Positions 39,474 to 41,039 of a stretch of 41,039 nt of DNA are shown here, in pieces. A program made the translations under genes and the position numbers. Source of the DNA: an uncultured Clostridia bacterium (lineage in GTDB: Bacteria > Bacillota > Clostridia > Oscillospirales > Ruminococcaceae); the NCBI GenBank assembly GCA_947089135.1, contig CAMUJF010000022.1:1-41039 (forward strand). The letters are read 5' to 3'. The notes below the pieces were generated by a model that searched no databases, was not told the DNA's origin, and saw only the letters and a list, made by a program, of their open reading frames with translations. Numbering within the stretch: the first letter of the stretch is position 1; the number at the start of each line of letters is the position of its first letter.

Positions 39474-39502
39474 ATTATACCACATTTATATATTTTTTTC
39501 AA
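39474..39502 (-). promoter_or_regulatory. Promoter of the leftward transporter genes
   Basis: On the minus strand TTGAAA (plus 39497-39502), a 17-bp spacer and TATAAT (plus 39474-39479), about 45 nt upstream of the ArsP-type start. It could also feed the SLC13-type and GH3 genes. Confidence 0.7.
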
Positions 39503-39645
39503 GTTTTTCGGGAATAATTTTTACATAACGCTGTAGGCTTACAAAAGACTCGTAACAAAAGTAAAAAAAGAGTAGCGGAAAAGCAAAACCTGTGTTACAG
39601 TTAAGTTGCTAGAAATAAAAGGAACAGGAGGTCAGCAGATCCGCC

Positions 39646-40182
39646 ATGAATACTGTAACACAAATTACCCGCCGCCGTCAAGCCATAATAGAATATTCTA
39701 TGAAAAAAGGAGTAACGGCAGCAGCTCGCAGATACAATGTAAGCCGACAATTCATCTATCGCTGGAAAAAACGATATGACGGTACATTGGAGTCACTGAA
39801 AGACCGTTCGCATCGACCGCACAGTCACCCTAATCAGCACACTGCCGAAGAAATCAAGCTGATAAAGGATATGAGAAAACGCAATATGCACACAGGATTG
39901 GTAGTGTTTTGGGTAAAGCTTCGTCAAAAAGGATATACACGTTCGATAACGTCGCTGTGGCGAGTGCTGAAAAGACTAAATCTCACTCCGGTAAAGCCGC
40001 CAAATCCAAAGTATATACCAAAACCGTATGAGAAAATGCTTTATCCGGGTCAGCGCGTACAGATAGACGTAAAATTTGTTCCGGAAGCCTGCATTGTAGG
40101 CGACGCTAAGGCTGAAGACAAAAAGTTCTATCAGTATACAGCAATTGATAAGTACTCAAGGTTTATAGCAATCCTCCCAAAT
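39646..40182 (+). pseudogene. IS481-type transposase, N-terminal part, interrupted
   Basis: The first 179 or so residues of an integrase-core (DDE) transposase. A helix-turn-helix lies at about 23-45 (VTAAARRYNVSRQFIYRWKK), followed by an arginine-rich linker (LKDRSHRPHSHP) and a second winged helix (about 64-118). The rve domain then begins with QIDVKFVP, containing the first catalytic Asp141, and YTAIDKYSRFIAI. The frame then departs from the family pattern at a TA dinucleotide (40182-40183) where IS630-like sequence begins, so the second catalytic Asp and the Glu are missing. AGGAGG lies 14 nt before the ATG. I infer an IS481 element split by IS630 insertion; no 3' half is seen within the window. 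Confidence 0.8.
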
Positions 40183-40197
40183 AACGCCCTCTTGACA
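40182..40197. repeat. Putative left end of a second IS630-like element
   Basis: TAACGCCCTCTTGACA starts exactly where the IS481 transposase homology ends. GCCCTCT next to TA matches the end of the IS630 remnant at 352-366 in inverted orientation. This fits insertion at a TA target. Confidence 0.45.
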
Positions 40198-40230
40198 AAA
40201 GTGATATAATAAAAAGGGATGGTGATTTAA

Positions 40231-40460
40231 ATGTTAAGTAACGAAGTAAGAAAAACAATAATAGAAGCACACGAAAAAGGACACAAGTCAAAAGAACTTG
40301 CAGATATTTTCGGAGTTGATGTAAGCAATATAAATAAATTGATCCGGCAATATAAAAAAACAGGTTCATATAAACTTCGCACTCATGAACGGGGAAGAAA
40401 GCCGTCCTTGTCAGAAGAGGACAAGGAAAATATTGCTGCCCTTATCAGAGAAATGCGCAA
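40231..40460 (+). pseudogene. IS630-type transposase, N-terminal fragment
   Basis: About 75 residues of an IS630-family N-terminal DNA-binding domain: KTIIEAHEKGHKSKELADIF, VDVSNINKLIRQYKKTGSYK and GRKPSLSEEDKENIAALIREM. It is paired helix-turn-helix in style. After IREM, near 40455, the family similarity ends and the frame runs into unrelated sequence to 40530, so the DDE domain is gone. The ribosome site GGGATGGTG precedes ATG 40231. It belongs to the same IS family as the C-terminal remnant at the window start but is a separate broken copy. Confidence 0.75.
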
Positions 40461-40855
40461 AATTCTCAATTATCATCAGGTATTCAAATTGCAAAAATCA
40501 TCAGTAACAATGATGGAACAATATCAATGACAAAACCTATTGCTACAATTAAGACACCACAAGTTGTAAATAAGGCTGAATCGGCAATCAAACGTGCAGC
40601 TCATTTTATTTCAGTTAGTGCAGCTGATATTGTTTCAAATATTAAGGATAAACTTAAAAGTGCTTTTTCAGAGCCAAATAATAAAGTTCCCGAAAGAAAG
40701 CCGACAAAAAATCAACCTGTTAAACCAAAGAGCAGAGCAGTACAATCAGACAAGCCTAAAAAGCCTGTTCAGGAACAACGGCAGGAAAAAGAAAAAGTTC
40801 CTATGTTCAGTATTTCCGAGCTTAAATCAGATAAGTATGCTCCTACGAGCAGTAA
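40461..40855 (+). pseudogene. Fragment of an unrecognised basic protein trapped between insertion sequences
   Basis: An open frame whose protein-like reading begins upstream of its first ATG (40527): SSGIQIAKIISNNDGTISMT appears in frame from about 40473, so the true N-terminus has been lost at the IS630 junction. The middle is helical (KAESAIKRAAHFISVSAADI). A Lys/Pro/Gln-rich stretch follows (40685-40800), then MFSISELKSDKYAP. After about 40855 the frame enters the presumed end of an IS5-type element and stops at 40904. Composition suggests a plasmid or conjugative-element protein such as a relaxase C-terminus, but I see no diagnostic motif. Confidence 0.5.
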
Positions 40856-40926
40856 GAGCCTGTTCAGAATCTTTACAATTTTCCCCCAAAATGATATAAT
40901 ATAAAAAACATTGGGACTGGTGAAAA
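40856..40926 (+). repeat. Putative left end and leader of an IS5-type element
   Basis: GAGCCTGTTCAGAATC at 40856 has the look of an IS5-group terminal repeat. It is followed by a short AT-rich leader with TATAAT and GGGACTGG before the transposase ATG at 40927. The right end lies outside the window, so this is tentative. Confidence 0.35.
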
Positions 40927-41039
40927 ATGAGAAAAGAATATCCAAGTGATATAAGCCGTGAACAGTTTAAGCTGATAGAACCGGAGTTAAGGCAACACCG
41001 TACAATACCCCAAAACAAAAGGAGTTATGCGCCGAAAAG
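40927..41039 (+). CDS. IS5-family transposase, N-terminus, cut by the window end
   Basis: The first 37 codons read MRKEYPSDISREQFKLIEPE and onward. The YPSDISREQFxLIxP start is characteristic of the first frame of IS5-family (ISL2/IS1031-like) transposases. The following residues (LRQHRTIPQNKRSYAPK) fit the basic stretch expected there only loosely, so integrity cannot be judged. The gene continues beyond the window. Confidence 0.7.
   Translation, partial: MRKEYPSDISREQFKLIEPELRQHRTIPQNKRSYAPK

Noticed and set aside
1..41039. tRNA, rRNA or riboswitch genes
   Set aside because: No cloverleaf with a GTTC-type arm, rRNA signature or familiar riboswitch core was recognised on either strand. A covariance-model scan would be decisive.

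Overview
The window looks like a chromosomal segment of an anaerobic, fibre-degrading Gram-positive bacterium of the class Clostridia, probably a Ruminococcus-like member of the Oscillospiraceae. This is inferred from family content, not from any database comparison. The evidence is class B sortases, a SpoIID-domain protein, an AbrB/SpoVT-type regulator remnant, the Firmicutes yaaO-darA-holB-ricT gene order, GH44 and GH3 glycoside hydrolases, strong GGAGG ribosome sites and TTGACA/TATAAT promoters. No rRNA or tRNA gene was recognised.

Layout. 1-366 is the right end of a decayed IS630-type element. 495-2093 is an ATP-binding protein behind a palindromic promoter. 2174-3530 is gene-poor: one small basic protein, a truncated AbrB-type regulator and several hairpins. 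3533-11711 is the standout region. It is one rightward run of four different class B sortase genes, a membrane-anchored SpoIID/LytB-domain protein, and a pyrimidine-nucleoside phosphorylase overlapping by 4 nt. All four sortases carry the same cytoplasmic KGDS motif just before the membrane helix and a similar tail after the catalytic arginine. No recognisable LPXTG- or NPXTN-type substrate lies beside them.

11708-18029 holds a zinc-ribbon protein transcribed from a consensus promoter inside a perfect 16-bp inverted repeat, a TPR lipoprotein, a MazG-like pyrophosphohydrolase, an IseA-like lipoprotein, a PduL phosphotransacylase with a CE2-type esterase, and a winged-helix regulator. 18185-20333 has a perfect consensus promoter, a 150-nt array of back-to-back hairpins and a sugar-sensor-like GGDEF protein. 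20623-24440 is a Tn554/RIT-like element: three tyrosine recombinases and a TnpC/DUF6262-like protein in overlapping frames, without obvious cargo.

24514-30059 holds a small gene pair with a sigma-region-4-like protein, then housekeeping genes (yaaO-like PLP decarboxylase, c-di-AMP-binding DarA, HolB, RicT), a small membrane protein and a prohibitin-like protein. 30070-39502 is a leftward block: a dCache-HAMP-PAS-GGDEF sensor, a membrane-anchored GH44 glucanase, a GH3 glycosidase with an inserted trefoil-like domain, and two membrane transporters. 39530-41039 is a pile-up of broken insertion sequences (IS481, IS630, IS5).

How it may work together (inference). The sortase/SpoIID operon, the IseA-like lipoprotein and the anchored GH44 point to heavy investment in building and remodelling the cell surface. 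The GH44, GH3 and CE2 enzymes fit plant-polysaccharide use. Two GGDEF proteins and DarA indicate cyclic-dinucleotide signalling.
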